Shown here in pieces: positions 1 through 10,462 of a DNA stretch of 64,000 nt. Position numbers and translations under genes: made by a program. The stretch is taken from assembly GCA_041397845.1 (NCBI GenBank), contig JAWKVW010000002.1:124001-188000 (forward strand), in the 5' to 3' direction. The notes under the pieces were generated by a model. It did no database searches. It had not been told where the DNA came from and was given only the letters and a program-made list of their open reading frames with translations. The stretch is from JAKPQE01 sp041397845 (GTDB taxonomy: Bacteria; Pseudomonadota; Alphaproteobacteria; Rhizobiales; JAKPQE01). Position 1 is the stretch's first letter. Each line of letters opens with the position of its first letter.

Positions 1-1123
1 GCGTGGCGCGGGCCTGGACGCGGGCGCAGGTCATCGCCGTCACCGGCAGCGTCGGGCAGACCAGCACCAAGGAAATGCCAGCTGGCGCTCGGCGTCCGGC
101 ACGACGCATGTCTCGGCGGCGTCGTTCAACAATCACTGGGCGTGCCGCTGCCGCTGGCGCGGATGCCGGCCGATGTCGATTTCGCCGTGCTCGAGGTCGG
201 CATGAACCATGCCGGCGAGATCACGCCGCTGGTCGCGATGCAGGTGCCCGCAGGTGGCGATCATCACGACGGTCGAACCGGTTCACCCGAACAGCTTCTC
301 CGGCATCGAGGAATCTCCGGCCGACGCCAAGGCGAAATCTTCACCGGGCTCGTGGCCGGCGGCACGGCGATCCTCACGCCGACAACCCGCTCTACGACCG
401 GCTGGCGATGCGGGCGGCCGAGGCCGGCATCTCGCGCATCGTCCGGTTCCGCAGCGGCGCGGGCATGGAGGCGCGGCCTGTCAAGATCGCGCCGAGCGAT
501 ACCTGCTCCTGCATTTCGGCGGAAATCCGGCCACGACGTTGCCTACAAGGTCGGCGCGCCGGGCCGGCACCTGGCGATGAACAGCCTTGCGGCGCTCGCG
601 GGCCGCGAGCTTGCCGGGGCGGACCTTGCCCGGGCGGCGCTCGGCCTTGGTGACCTTCTCGGCGCAGAAAGGCCGCGGCGAGCGGCTCGGCCTTGCCATG
701 CGCGATGGCGATCACCGTCATCGACGAAAGCTACAACGCCAATCCGGCCTCGATGCGGGCGGCGATCGCTGCTGGCCGATGCGCAGTCGGCAAGCACGGA
801 CGGCGGATCGCCGTCCTCGGCGACATGCTGGAGCTTGGCGAGGAGAGCCGGCGCTGCATCGCGATCTCGCCGGGCCGCTTGCCGGCGGGGGTCGAGCGGG
901 TCCATCTTTCCGGGCCGGACAGCGCTCTGGGGAGGTCTTGCCAGCGAATCTTTCGCGGCGCGTATGCCAAGAGCTCGGCCGGTCTCGAATCAATCCTGCC
1001 GGGCGAGCTGGTGCCTGGCGATGTCATCATGATCAAAGGCCCCAACGGCAGCCGGATGGGACTTCTGGTGGACGCGCCGAAAGCGCGGTTCCGCCGTCCG
1101 CTGACGGGGCAAAGAGGGGTTAG
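1..1123 (+). CDS. murF: UDP-N-acetylmuramoyl-tripeptide--D-Ala-D-Ala ligase MurF (5' partial, multiple frame errors)
   Basis: MurF adds D-Ala-D-Ala to UDP-MurNAc-tripeptide in the cytoplasm, the last soluble step of the muropeptide precursor. The N-terminus lies before the window. MurF pieces are readable in all three forward frames: the ATP loop GSVGQTSTKE (about 48-77), AVLEVGMNHAGEITPLVAMQ (about 187-245), MNSLAALA, VIDESYNANPASMRAAIAA (about 717-770) and VLGDMLELGE. The frame changes about every 60-150 bases; for instance an extra C in the run at 247-249 and a missing A near 375. The true stop is probably TAG 1121-1123, in a different frame from the last long segment. The P-loop Lys is read as Gln (codon CAG 57-59), probably another base error. 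mraY follows 10 bases later. Identity is firm; the exact protein cannot be given. Confidence 0.88.
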
Positions 1124-1133
1124 AAACAGGGGC

Positions 1134-2208
1134 ATGCTCTATTTCCTCGGCGAACTGTCCGGGCAGTTCTCGGCGCTCAACGTCTTCCGCTACACGACGT
1201 TCCGGACCGGCGGCGCGGTGATGACGGCGCTGCTTTTCGTGTTCCTGTTCGGTCCGGCGATCATCCAGGGCCTGCGGGTGCGGCAGGGCAAGGGCCAAAG
1301 CCGATCCGCGAGGACGGGGCCGAAGGGGCACCTCATCACCAAGCAGGGCACGCCGACGATGGGCGGGATCATGATCCTGTCCGGCCTGTGGTGCTGACGT
1401 GCTGCTCGCGAACCTGAAGAGCGTCTACGTCTGGGCAGTGCTCGGCGTCACCGTCGCCTTCGGCCTCATCGGCTTCATGACGACTTCCTCAAGGTGAAGA
1501 AGTATTCGCACAAGGGCTTTGGCGGGCGCTCGCGCCTCGCGCTCGAGGCGCTGGTCGCGGCGGTCGCGGTGACCGTGATGATGGTCTGGGGCGAGCAGGA
1601 AGTCGAACACCGACCTCGTTCGTTCATCAAGGATTTCATCCTCGATCTCGGCCTGTTCTCTGTGCCGTTCGGCATGTTCGTCATTGTCGGCGCGGGCAAT
1701 GCGGTGAACCTTACTGACGGGCTCACTGGCCTTGCCATCGTGCCGGTGATGATCGCGGCCGGCACGTTCGGTTTCATCGCCTATCTCGCCGGCCATGCGA
1801 CCTTCGCCGACTACCTGCAGATCCACTATGTCGAGGGGTTGGCGAGCTTGCCATCATCTGCGGCGCCATTCTCGGGGCCGGGCTCGGCTTTCTGTCCAAC
1901 GCGCCGCCGGCCTCGATCTTCATGGGCGATACCGGCTCGCTGGCGCCTGGCGGCATGTCGGCGCGATTGGCTGTCGTCAAGCACGAGATCGTGCTCGCCA
2001 TCGTCGGCGGCCTCTTCGTGCTCGAGGCCTCGAGCGTCATCATCCGTGTTGCCTCGTTCGGGTGCTGACCGGCAAGCGTTCCTCAAGATGGCGCCGATCC
2101 ATCACCATTTCAGCATCTGGGCTGGACCGAGCCGCAGATCGTGATCCGCTTCTGGATCATTGCCTCTGTGCTTGCTCTTATCGGTCTGGACTACCCTGGT
2201 TGAGGTGA
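1134..2208 (+). CDS. mraY: phospho-MurNAc-pentapeptide transferase MraY (frame errors)
   Basis: MraY is the polytopic membrane enzyme that moves phospho-MurNAc-pentapeptide onto undecaprenyl phosphate to make lipid I. The start ATG 1134 opens MLYFLGELSGQFSALNVFRY, a typical alphaproteobacterial MraY start. Downstream, in changing frames, are QGTPTMGGIMIL, a stretch corresponding to FYDDFLKVKKYSHKG (about 1476-1515), GNAVNLTDGL (with G-L-T for the usual G-L-D), IFMGDTGSLA (about 1917-1943) and the catalytic-loop motif MAPIHHHF (about 2089-2112). Spacing fits a protein of about 360 residues. Frame breaks occur near 1297, 1390, 1480, 1610, 1840, 1890 and 2040-2120. It lies between murF and murD in normal order; the stop near 2206-2208 is approximate. 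Confidence 0.88.
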
Positions 2209-2212
2209 CGCG

Positions 2213-3658
2213 ATGATCCCGGTCGGCGGATATTGAGAACCAGAAGATCGCGATCCTCGGGCTTGGCCGATCGGCCTCGCCGCGCTCGCGCGCTGAATGC
2301 CGGCGGCGCCATTCCGGTGCGGCGACGACAACGCGGCGTCCGTCGCGACGGCGGCGCGCGAGGGCTTCGACGGCGGATCTCACCAACCCGGCGTCCTATG
2401 CCGGCGTCGCGCTGCTGATCCTGAAGTCGCCGGGCATCGCCCACCTCTATCCGCGCCCGCATCCGGCGGTCGTCGCGACCGGGAGGCGGCGTGCCGGTCG
2501 ACAACGATGCCGGGCCGTTCTTTGCCGTCGTCGAGGAGTGGCGCTGGATGCGCTCGCCGACCTCGTGCCGGAGGATGAGGACGCCGGGCCGCCGCTCGAG
2601 GATCCTTCTCGAGGACGTCATCGCCGGCAATATCGACTTTGGCCGGGGCCGAAGGTTCGCATCACCGGGTCGAACGGCAAGTCGACGACGACGGCGCTCA
2701 TCGGGCCACATTCTCCGTGAGGCCGGCATGGCCGTGCAGGTCGGCGGCAACATCGGGCGCGGCGTGCTCGATCTCGATCCGCCGGCGCCGGACGATGCCG
2801 TCTACGTGCTCGGAACTTTCCTCCTACCAGACGGACCGGCGCGTTCGCTGGCTGATGTCGCCGTGTTCCTCAATCTGCCGGACCATCTCGACCGGCACGG
2901 CGGGCAGGGCTATTTCGCCGCCAAGCGCCGGCTGTTCGAGGCGGCGGCCGGGGCGACGGCGGTCATCGGCGTCGACGAGCCGAAGGGCAGTTCTCACACC
3001 TGCTCCGTCGTATGACGTCGTCGGTGCCGGTCGTCGAGATTTCGAAGTGACGCGAGACCTGTCCGGCCGCGACGTCGCCGTGCATGCCGAGGACGGCGAG
3101 CTCGTCGAGTTCGCGCGGCGAGCCGATCGCGCGCGCACCGACCTGCAGCTGGCGCGGAGCGCGCCGGCATAACTGGCAGAACGCGGCGGCGGCCTATGCG
3201 GCCTGCCGGGCGCTCGGGTTGGAGCCGGACGAGATCGCCAGCGGGCTTGCGACCTTCCGGGCCTGCCGCACCGCATGGAGCGGGTCGGCGAGCGGGGCGG
3301 CGCGCTGTTCGTCAACGATCTGGCGGCGACCAACGCCGACGCGGCGGAAAAGGCACTCGCCTCCTATGACCGGGTGCGCTGGATCGCCGGCGGCAAACCG
3401 AAAGAGGGCGGCAATGGCCCGCCGGCCGCTTCGGCAAGATCGCCAAGGCCTATCTCATCGGCGAGGCGGCAAACGACTTCGCCGCGACGCTCGGCGACAC
3501 GGCGCATGTCGTCTTGGGCACGCTTGCCGAGGCGGGTCGCGGCAGGCCGACGCCGAGCTCATGCAGGTGAGCGCCACCGCCGGCCTGCGCCAGCTTCGAC
3601 CAGTTCCGCGACTTCGAGGCGCGCGGCGCGGCGTTCCGCGAGGCGGTCTGGCGCTTGA
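2213..3658 (+). CDS. murD: UDP-N-acetylmuramoyl-L-alanine--D-glutamate ligase MurD (frame errors)
   Basis: MurD is the cytoplasmic ATP-dependent ligase that adds D-Glu to UDP-MurNAc-L-Ala. ATG 2213 opens MIPV, then the N-terminal nucleotide-binding loop AILGLGRSG (about 2250-2276). The Mur ligase P-loop TGSNGKSTTTALIGH follows at about 2666-2708, then NIGRGVLDLDPPAPDDAVYVLE, FLNLTPDHLDRHGG (about 2870-2905), HNWQNAAAAYAACRALGLEPDEI and FVNDSKATNADAAEKALASYDRVRWIAGG (read with corrections near 3309-3390). All segments are collinear with MurD, but the frame is broken at a dozen or more places. The stop is placed at about 3658 from the position of the ftsW start and is uncertain by tens of bases. 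Confidence 0.87.
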
Positions 3659-3689
3659 CGGGACGCAGCCGATCGGGAGCGCCGATTCG

Positions 3690-4859
3690 ATGGTCTCGCG
3701 CGCCGACAGAAGCGCCTTTGGCGGAGTGGTGGTGGACGGTCGACCGTCTGCTGGTCGCCGCCTTGCCGCGCTGCTCATCGGCGGCATCGTCCTGTCGTTC
3801 GCGGCCAGTCCGCCGGTTGCCGAACGGATCGGGCTTGAGCCCTACTACTTCTGTCAAGCGGCAGGCGTTCTATCTGGGTGCCGGCGCTGGCGATCCTGAT
3901 CGCGACGTCGTTCCTGTCGCCACGGCAGGCGGCGAACGGCGCTCATCGTCTTCGTCATCTCGCTCGGCCTGATGGCGCTGACGCTGGTCGCCGGCGTCGA
4001 GATCAAGGCCTGCGGCGCTGGATCGACCTGGCGTGATGTCTGCAGTGCAGCCGTCGGAATTCGCCAGCCGGCCTTTGCCGTGCTGGCGGCGTGGCTGTTT
4101 TCCGAGAGCGTCGACAAGCGCGACGTGCCCGGCGGCAACTGATGGCGGTCGGCTGCTGCTGAGCCGCGGTCCTCGCTGCTCATCCGCAGCCGGATTTCGG
4201 CCAGACCATGCTCGTGGTCATGGTCTGGGGGGCGATGTTCTTCATGGCCAGGCTGCCGTGGCCGCGGATCTGGCACTCGGCGGCGAGGCTGCAGCGCGGC
4301 ATCTTCACAGCCTATCTGATGATCCCGCATGTCGCCGGGCGCATCGACCGGTTCCTGAAGCCGGGGTCGGGCGACACCTTCCAGGTCGATACGGGCGATC
4401 TTAGTCGATCCTCAAGGGTGGCTGGTTCGGGCGCGGGCCGGGCGAGGGAACCGTGAAGTGGATCCCGCCCGACAGCCATACCGACTTCATCTTCGCGGTG
4501 GCCGCCGAGGAATTCGGCATCATCGTCTGTCTCTTCCTCGTCTTCCTGTTCGCGATCATCGTCTTTCGTGGATTGATGCACGCCCATCAGGAGGACAATA
4601 CCTTCATCCGCATCGCGACCGGCGGCCTCAGCGTGCTTTTCGGCATCCAGGCGGCTACATCAACATGGCGGCCAACCTGCAACTGATGCCGGCTGGCGGA
4701 ATGACGCTTCCCTTCATTTCCTATGGCGGCTCGTCGCTGATGTCGATCACTGGGATGGGGATGTTGCTGGCGCTGACGCGCTGCCGGCTGCGAACCGAGC
4801 ATCCGTGCGATCGGGCTTCCCCGACGCCCGGTGCCCGCGAGCAGGCGGTCTGGACGTGA
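3690..4859 (+). CDS. ftsW: peptidoglycan glycosyltransferase / division protein FtsW (frame errors)
   Basis: FtsW is the SEDS-family membrane glycosyltransferase that polymerises lipid II at the division septum. ATG 3690 opens MVSRADRSAF followed by a WWWTVDRLL-like segment and strongly hydrophobic stretches. Recognisable SEDS segments are SEFA (about 4055), IRQPDFGQT (about 4186-4210), GGWFGRGPGEG (about 4420-4452), KWIPPDSHTDFIFAVAAEEFG (4456-4518), an INMAANLQLMPAGGMTLPF stretch (about 4660-4710) and ISYGGSSL (about 4717-4740). The stop TGA 4857-4859 is in the frame of the last segment. Several indels break the frame between 3740 and 4670; after that it is clean. murG starts 10 bases later. 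Confidence 0.88.
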
Positions 4860-4869
4860 GGCATTTCGA

Positions 4870-6010
4870 ATGGCGGGGACGATCCTGCTGGCAGCCGGGG
4901 GTACCGGCGGACACCTGGTTTCGCGCATGCGCTGGCGACCGAACTGACACGGCGCGGCCATGACGTCGACCTTGCCACGGACGGAGCGGGCCGAGCGCTA
5001 CGGTGCGCGGTTCCCGGCGCGGGGCGATCCACGTGATTTCCTCGGCGACGATCGGCGGCGGGCTCGCCGCGGCGATGGCCCAAAGCGGCGTTCCAGATCG
5101 GCAAGGGCATCGCCCAGTCGATCAAGCTGATCATGAGCCTGAAGCCGGTGGCGGTGGTCGGCTTTGGCGGCTATCCGACGCTGCCGCCGCTGTTCGCCGC
5201 CTCGCTGAAGGGTGCCAATCCTGCACGAGCAGAACGCGGTGATGGGCCGGAGCGAACCGGTTCCTCGTCAAGCGCGGCGGCGATCGCTGACGAGCTTCGA
5301 CAAGGTCGAGCAGATCGGCGAGGGGGCCAGCCGGGCCGTCCATACCGGCAATCCGGTGCGCGACCAGATCGTGGCGGCATCGTGCGCACGCCCTATCAGG
5401 CGGCCGAGCAGAACGACCCGTTCGCTCGTCTTCGGCGGCAGCCAGGGCGCCCGTTTCTTCAGCGACGTGGTGCCAGCGGCGCCGGCAAGCTCGACGAGCG
5501 GTCGGTGGCGGTTCCGCGCCCGTAGCAATGCCGGGCCGAGGACCTGCCCGGGTGCGCGACACCTATGACCGGATCGGCGTCGAGGCCGATCTCGGCTATT
5601 TCTTCGTCGACATGGCCGAACGGCTGGCGGCGGCGCATCTGGCGATCGGCCGGGCCGGCGCCTCGACCGTCGCCGAGCTTGCCGTCGTCGGCCGGCCGTC
5701 GATCCTTCTCGTTCCCTATCCGCACGCGCTCGACCACGACCAGAAGGTCAACGCGGCGGCGCTTTCGGCGAACGGGGCGGCGCTTGTTGTTCCTCAGGCG
5801 GACTTGACGCCGGCCCGTCTTGCCGGCGAATTGTCCCGCTTTCTCACCCAGCCCGCCGGGCTGCAGAAAATGGCCACGGCCGCGCGCCTTGCCGGTCGCC
5901 CGGACGCCGTGTCGCGACTTGCCGATCTCGTCGAGAAGATCGCGCGCGGCGAGGGGCCGGCCGGCAGTGGCGCCAACGGCGCCGTGAAACAGGGAGGTGC
6001 GGTCGCATGA
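4870..6010 (+). CDS. murG: UDP-GlcNAc:lipid I N-acetylglucosaminyltransferase MurG (frame errors in 5' half)
   Basis: MurG is a peripheral inner-membrane GT28 glycosyltransferase that converts lipid I to lipid II. The start MAGTILLAAGGTGGHL carries the GGTGGH loop. Further MurG hallmarks are VVGFGGYPTLPPLFAA (about 5154-5205), LHEQNAVMGR, HTGNPVRDQI (about 5340-5370), FGGSQGARFF (about 5431-5460) and the donor-site segment AHLAIGRAGASTVAEL (about 5635-5685). The 5' half changes frame often (about 4915, 5040-5090, 5215, 5260, 5390, 5460-5540), with a few bases apparently lost near 5500. From about 5540 to the stop the frame is intact. The stop overlaps the murC start by four bases (ATGA 6007-6010), as is usual in this cluster. 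Confidence 0.9.
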
Positions 6011-7411
6011 AGATGCCCCGCGACATCGGGCCGATCCATTTCGTCGGGATCGGCGGTATCGGCATGAGCGGCATTGCCGAGGTGCTGGCCAACCTCGGCT
6101 ACCGCGTGCAAGGCAGCGACGTCGCCGAGAGCGCCAATGTGCTGCGGCTGCGCAACAAGGGCATTCCGGTGTCGATCGGCCATGAGGGTGGCAACCTCGG
6201 CGAGGCGCAGGTGGTCGTCGTCTCCTCGGCGATCAAGAAGGACAATCCGGAGCTTCAGGCGGCCCGCTCGCGGCTGCTGCCGGTGGTGCGCCGGGCCGAG
6301 ATGCTGGCCGAGCTGATGCGGTTGCAGTCGTCGGTCGCGGTCGCCGGCACGCACGGCAAGACGACGACGACCTCGATGGTCGCGGCGCTGCTCGATGCCG
6401 GCGGGCTCGACCCGACCGTCATCAACGGCGGCATCATCAATGCCTACGGCACCAATGCCCGCCTCGGCGGCGGCGAGTGGATGGTCGTGGAGGCGGACGA
6501 GTCGGACGGTACCTTCGTGCGCCTGCCGGCGGATGTCGCCATCGTCACCAACATCGATCCGGAACATCTCGACCACTACAAGACCTTCGACAAGGTGCGC
6601 GAGGCGTTCCACCAGTTCGTCGAGAACGTGCCGTTCTACGGCTTTGCCGTGATGTGCATCGACCATCCGGAAGTGCAGTCGCTGATCGGCCACATCACCG
6701 ACCGGCGGATCATCACCTATGGCGAGAACCCGCAGGCCGACGTGCGCTTCCTCGACCTCGAGACCAATGGTGCGGTGTCGCATTTCACGGTCATCATCCG
6801 GAACCGGGCAACCGGCGAGGAGCAGCGGATCGAGGACGTGGTGCTGCCGATGCCCGGCCGGCACAACGTCTCGAACGCCACGGCGGCGATTGCGGTTGCC
6901 GACCAGCTCGGCATTTCCGGCGACAAGATCAAGGCCGGCCTTGCGGCGTTCGGCGGCGTGAAGCGGCGGTTCACCCATACCGGCACATGGAACGGCGTCG
7001 ACATCTTTGACGACTACGGGCATCACCCGGTCGAGATCGCGGCGGTGCTGAAGGCGGCTCGGTCGGCGACCAAGGGGCGGGTCGTCGCCGTCGTCCAGCC
7101 GCATCGCTACACGCGCCTGAAGAACCTCTTCGACGAGTTCTGCACCTGCTTCAACGATGCCGACACGGTCATCCGTTGCGCCGGTCTATCCGGCCGGCGA
7201 GGCACCGATCGAGGCGCCGACCGGGACGGGCTCGTCGTCGGGCTGAAGGCGCGCGGCCATCGCCATGTGCTGCCGCTCGAGGGTCCCGACTATCTTGCCG
7301 GGCTCATCGCGGGCGTTGCCAAGCCGGGCGATTTCGTCGTCTGCCTCGGTGCCGGCAACATCTCGCAGTGGGCGAACGCGCTGCCGCGCGAGCGCGGTAC
7401 AGGGCGCATGA
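6007..7411 (+). CDS. murC: UDP-N-acetylmuramate--L-alanine ligase MurC (3' frame errors)
   Basis: MurC is the cytoplasmic ATP-dependent ligase that adds the first amino acid, L-Ala, to UDP-MurNAc. It opens with IHFVGIGGIGMSGIAEVL, has the P-loop GTHGKTTTTSMVA (about residues 115-127), EADESDGTF and NIDPEHLDHY, then IFDDYGHHPVEI and QPHRYTRL. The frame is clean to about 7178. A compensating pair of indels at about 7180-7212 scrambles roughly ten residues (expected APVYPAGE-like sequence), and another indel near 7390 removes the natural stop. In the corrected frame the stop is TGA 7409-7411, overlapping a murB ATG at 7408. As printed, the frame runs on to 7461. Confidence 0.93.
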
Positions 7412-8373
7412 CCCGGGAGCGCGGCGTGGGGTGCTTTCCGACGCGCTCGTCGAGACTCTGACGGCGGCCGTGCGCGGCCGGGTCGAGCGTGACGTTGCAC
7501 TGGCGCCGCTGACCTGGTTCCGGGTCGGCGGTCCGGCGGAAGTGCTCTACACTCCGGCCGACGAGGCCGACCTTGCCGATTTCATGAAGGTGTTGCCGGC
7601 CGATGTGCCGGTCACCGTCATCGGCCTTGCCTCCAATCTCCTGGTGCGCGACGGCGGCGTTGCCGGTGTCGTCATCCGCCTCGGGCGCGGCTTCAACAGC
7701 ATCGCCGTCGAGGACGGGTATCGCATCCGCGCCGGCACGGGCGTGCCGGATTCGCGCGTGGCGCGGGCGGCGGCGGAGGCCGGTATCGGCGGGCTCGTGT
7801 TCTACCGGGGCATTCCCGGCGGCATCGGCGGGGCACTGCGCATGAATGCCGGCTGCTACGGCACCGAGACGAAGGATCGCCTCGTCGAAGCACGGGCGGT
7901 CGACCGGGCCGGCAACATCCACGTCCTCAGCAATGCCGACATGGGATATGCCTATCGGCATTCCTCGGCGCCGGCCGATCTCATCTTCACCGAAGCGCTG
8001 TTCGAGGGCGAGGCCGGCGATCCGGCGGAGCTGGCGGCGGCGATGGACGAGATCACCCGCTCGCGGGAAGCCAGCCAGCCGGTGAAGAGCCGGACCGGCA
8101 GCTCGACCTTCAAGATCCGCCGGACGGCAAGTCGTGGCAGCTCATCGACGCGGCCGGATGTCGAGGAGCTGATGGTCGGCGACGCGCGCAGGTCTCGGAG
8201 ATGCACTGCAATTTCCTCATCAACACCGGCGCGGCGCGGGCTATCGACCTTGAGCGCCTCGGCGAGACCGTGCGCCGCCGGGTGCGCGAGACAGGCGGTG
8301 TCTCCCTCGACTGGGAAATCAAGCAGATCGGCGAATTCTTCCGGGCGAGAGCGTTACGCCGTTCCTCGACTGA
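7408..8373 (+). CDS. murB: UDP-N-acetylenolpyruvoylglucosamine reductase MurB (frame errors)
   Basis: MurB is the FAD enzyme that uses NADPH to reduce UDP-GlcNAc-enolpyruvate to UDP-MurNAc. The body reads APLTWFRVGGPAEVLY, then LASNLLVRDGG, the FAD-binding GLVFYRGIPGGIGGALRMNAG and a CYGTET segment. At 8100-8215 the frame slips, where the shifted reading gives PPDGKSWQLIDAAG, and then returns at MHCNFLINTGAA. A last slip near 8335 must be corrected to give the ending GESVTPFLD and stop TGA 8371-8373. The start is either ATG 7408, overlapping murC but needing one frame correction, or GTG 7431, already in frame. Length and order fit MurB. Confidence 0.9.
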
Positions 8374-8573
8374 GACGAGGCTGCCTTCACCTCTGGATTT
8401 ATTGCGGTCGGGCCTTGAGCCCGCCGCATCGCTCTGATTCAGTTTCCTCAAAGCTATCGAGTTGAGTCGCGGGCGTTTTGTCCGCCGCGGGCGATGCAGC
8501 CACGTGGCGGGGGGAAAGTCCGGCGACGGTTTTCGCGTCTCCTGCCGGCGACGCGGGCGAGAGGAGGAAGCCG

Positions 8574-9500
8574 ATGTCGAAGAAACGTGTCGCCGTGCTG
8601 ATGGGCGGCTGGTCTTCGGAGCGAAAGGTCAGTCTCTCGTCGGGCAATGCCTGCGCCGATGCACTCGAGCGGGCCGGCTATCCGGTGATGCGGGTCGATG
8701 TCGGCCGCGACGTCGCCAGCGTGCTTTCGGCCAATCGCCCGGACGTCGCCTTCAACGCGCTGCACGGGCCGTTCGGCGAGGACGGCACCATCCAGGGCGT
8801 CCTCGAAATTCTCGAAATCCCCTACACCCATTCGGGCGTGCTCGCCTCGGCGCTGGCGATGGACAAGCAGCGGGCGAAGCTCGCCTTCCGCGCCGCCGGC
8901 GTGCCGGTCGCCGAATCAATGGTGGTGCATCGTTCGGTCGCGGCGGCGCAGCACGTGATGAAGCCGCCCTACGTCATCAAGCCGGTGCGCGAGGGGTCCA
9001 GCGTCGGCGTCTTCATCGTCTCGGAGGACATGCGCTTTCCGCCGCAGGAGCTGCATTCCAGCGACTGGCCCTATGGCGATATCGTCATGGTGGAGCGCTA
9101 CATCGCCGGGCGGGAGCTGACCTGCGCGGTGATGGGCGACGTTGCGCTCGGCGTCATCGAGATCATGTCGGAAGGACACAAGTTCTACGATTTCGACGCC
9201 AAGTACGCGCCGGGAGGCTCAAGGCACATTCTTCCGGCCGATCTTTCACCGAAAATTTACCAAGATGTACAGAAGCTAACACTCGCAGCGCATCAGGCGC
9301 TCGGGTGTCGCGGGATCAGTCGGGCCGACTTCAGGTTCGATGACCGGCTGCACGGAACGGGCGAACTGATCTGCCTTGAGGTGAATACGCAGCCGGGAAT
9401 GACGGCAACGTCGCTGGTTCCAGAACTGGCGGCCTTTGCCGGACACTCCTTCGAGGAACTTGTGAGCTGGATGGTGGAGGACGCATCGTGCAATCGCTGA
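8574..9500 (+). CDS. ddl: D-alanine--D-alanine ligase
   Basis: Ddl is a cytoplasmic ATP-grasp enzyme that makes the D-Ala-D-Ala used by MurF. The 308-residue product starts MSKKRVAVLMGGWSSERKVS, with the VLMGGxSxE substrate loop. It continues with NALHGPFGEDGTIQG, PYTHSGVLASALAMDK, VIKPVREGSSVGV (ATP-grasp), and the metal/ATP end CLEVNTQPGMT near residues 277-287. ATG 8574 is chosen because a strong AGGAGG lies about seven bases upstream and the earlier in-frame extension is not conserved-looking. The 200 bases before it (8374-8573) hold no gene I can recognise. The 3' end overlaps ftsQ by 13 bases. No frame errors. Confidence 0.96.
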   Translation: MSKKRVAVLMGGWSSERKVSLSSGNACADALERAGYPVMRVDVGRDVASVLSANRPDVAFNALHGPFGEDGTIQGVLEILEIPYTHSGVLASALAMDKQRAKLAFRAAGVPVAESMVVHRSVAAAQHVMKPPYVIKPVREGSSVGVFIVSEDMRFPPQELHSSDWPYGDIVMVERYIAGRELTCAVMGDVALGVIEIMSEGHKFYDFDAKYAPGGSRHILPADLSPKIYQDVQKLTLAAHQALGCRGISRADFRFDDRLHGTGELICLEVNTQPGMTATSLVPELAAFAGHSFEELVSWMVEDASCNR

Positions 9501-10462
9501 GTATGCGATTGGGGATGTCAAGAAAGGGAAGCGGGCAGGTGATGCCGGCTGCCTTCGGCGCGTCTGCGCCGGTCGGCATGCTGGAGCGGGCCTGGCTGAT
9601 GCTTCCGGCTCGACTTCGCCGACGCATCGCACGATTCGAACTCGACAATGTGACGCTGCCGCGGGGAACCGAGGCAATGCTCGGCGCGCTGTTCCTTGGC
9701 GCGACGATTGCCTATGGCGCCAGCCTCGGCGGCCAGATGGAGACGGTCTCGGCCGAGACGGCGCGGCTTGCCTCGAAGGCAACTGCGGCGCTCGGCTTCC
9801 GGATCACCGCAGTCAAGCTTTCCGGGCAGCGCGAGTCGGACGAGGAAACGATCCTTGCCTATCTCGGCGTGATGCCGGCCTCCTCGCTGCTGATTTTCGA
9901 CGCGGAGGCGGCCCGGCAGCGGATCGCCGAGATTCCGTGGGTCAAGACGGCGGCGGTGCAGAAGCTCTATCCGGGCACGCTCATCGTCACCATGACCGAG
10001 CGTCAGCCGTTCGCGCTCTGGCAGCATGACGGCAAGGTTTCGATCATCGACGACACCGGCCGGGTCATCGACGACGGCGAGCCGTCGCGCTTTGCCCATC
10101 TGCCGCTCATTGTCGGCGAGGGCGCGCAGGGCCGCGCCGCCGACATCGTTGCCATGATCGCGACCTATCCGGCCCTTGCCGATCGGCTGAAGGCGGCGGT
10201 GCTGGTCGCCGACCGGCGCTGGAACCTCTTGCTGCAGGGCGGCGTCGAGGTGCGGCTGCCGGAGGAGGGGGCGAGCGAGGCGCTGGCCCGCCTCGACCGG
10301 CTCGACCGCGAGGATCACATTTTCGGCAAGGACATTGCGGCGATCGACCTGCGGTTCGAAGACCGGCTGATCGTGCGGCTTACCGATGAAGCGACGGCCC
10401 GCCGGGCGGAGAGCGCCAAGGGCGGAGCGGCCGTCAAACCGCGGCGGAGGTCCGAGACATGA
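9488..10462 (+). CDS. ftsQ: cell division protein FtsQ
   Basis: FtsQ is the bitopic divisome scaffold. The 324-residue product has a basic cytoplasmic N-terminus, one membrane segment around residues 55-80 (MLGALFLGATIAYGASLG), a POTRA domain beginning at FRITAVKLSGQRESDEETIL (about residues 100-120) and a C-terminal beta domain. The conserved RIAEIPWVKTAAVQKLYPGT stretch is clear. The start is GTG 9488, inside the end of ddl; a downstream ATG at 9503 is an alternative. Its stop overlaps ftsA by four bases, so the pair is probably translationally coupled. Confidence 0.94.
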   Translation: MQSLSMRLGMSRKGSGQVMPAAFGASAPVGMLERAWLMLPARLRRRIARFELDNVTLPRGTEAMLGALFLGATIAYGASLGGQMETVSAETARLASKATAALGFRITAVKLSGQRESDEETILAYLGVMPASSLLIFDAEAARQRIAEIPWVKTAAVQKLYPGTLIVTMTERQPFALWQHDGKVSIIDDTGRVIDDGEPSRFAHLPLIVGEGAQGRAADIVAMIATYPALADRLKAAVLVADRRWNLLLQGGVEVRLPEEGASEALARLDRLDREDHIFGKDIAAIDLRFEDRLIVRLTDEATARRAESAKGGAAVKPRRRSET

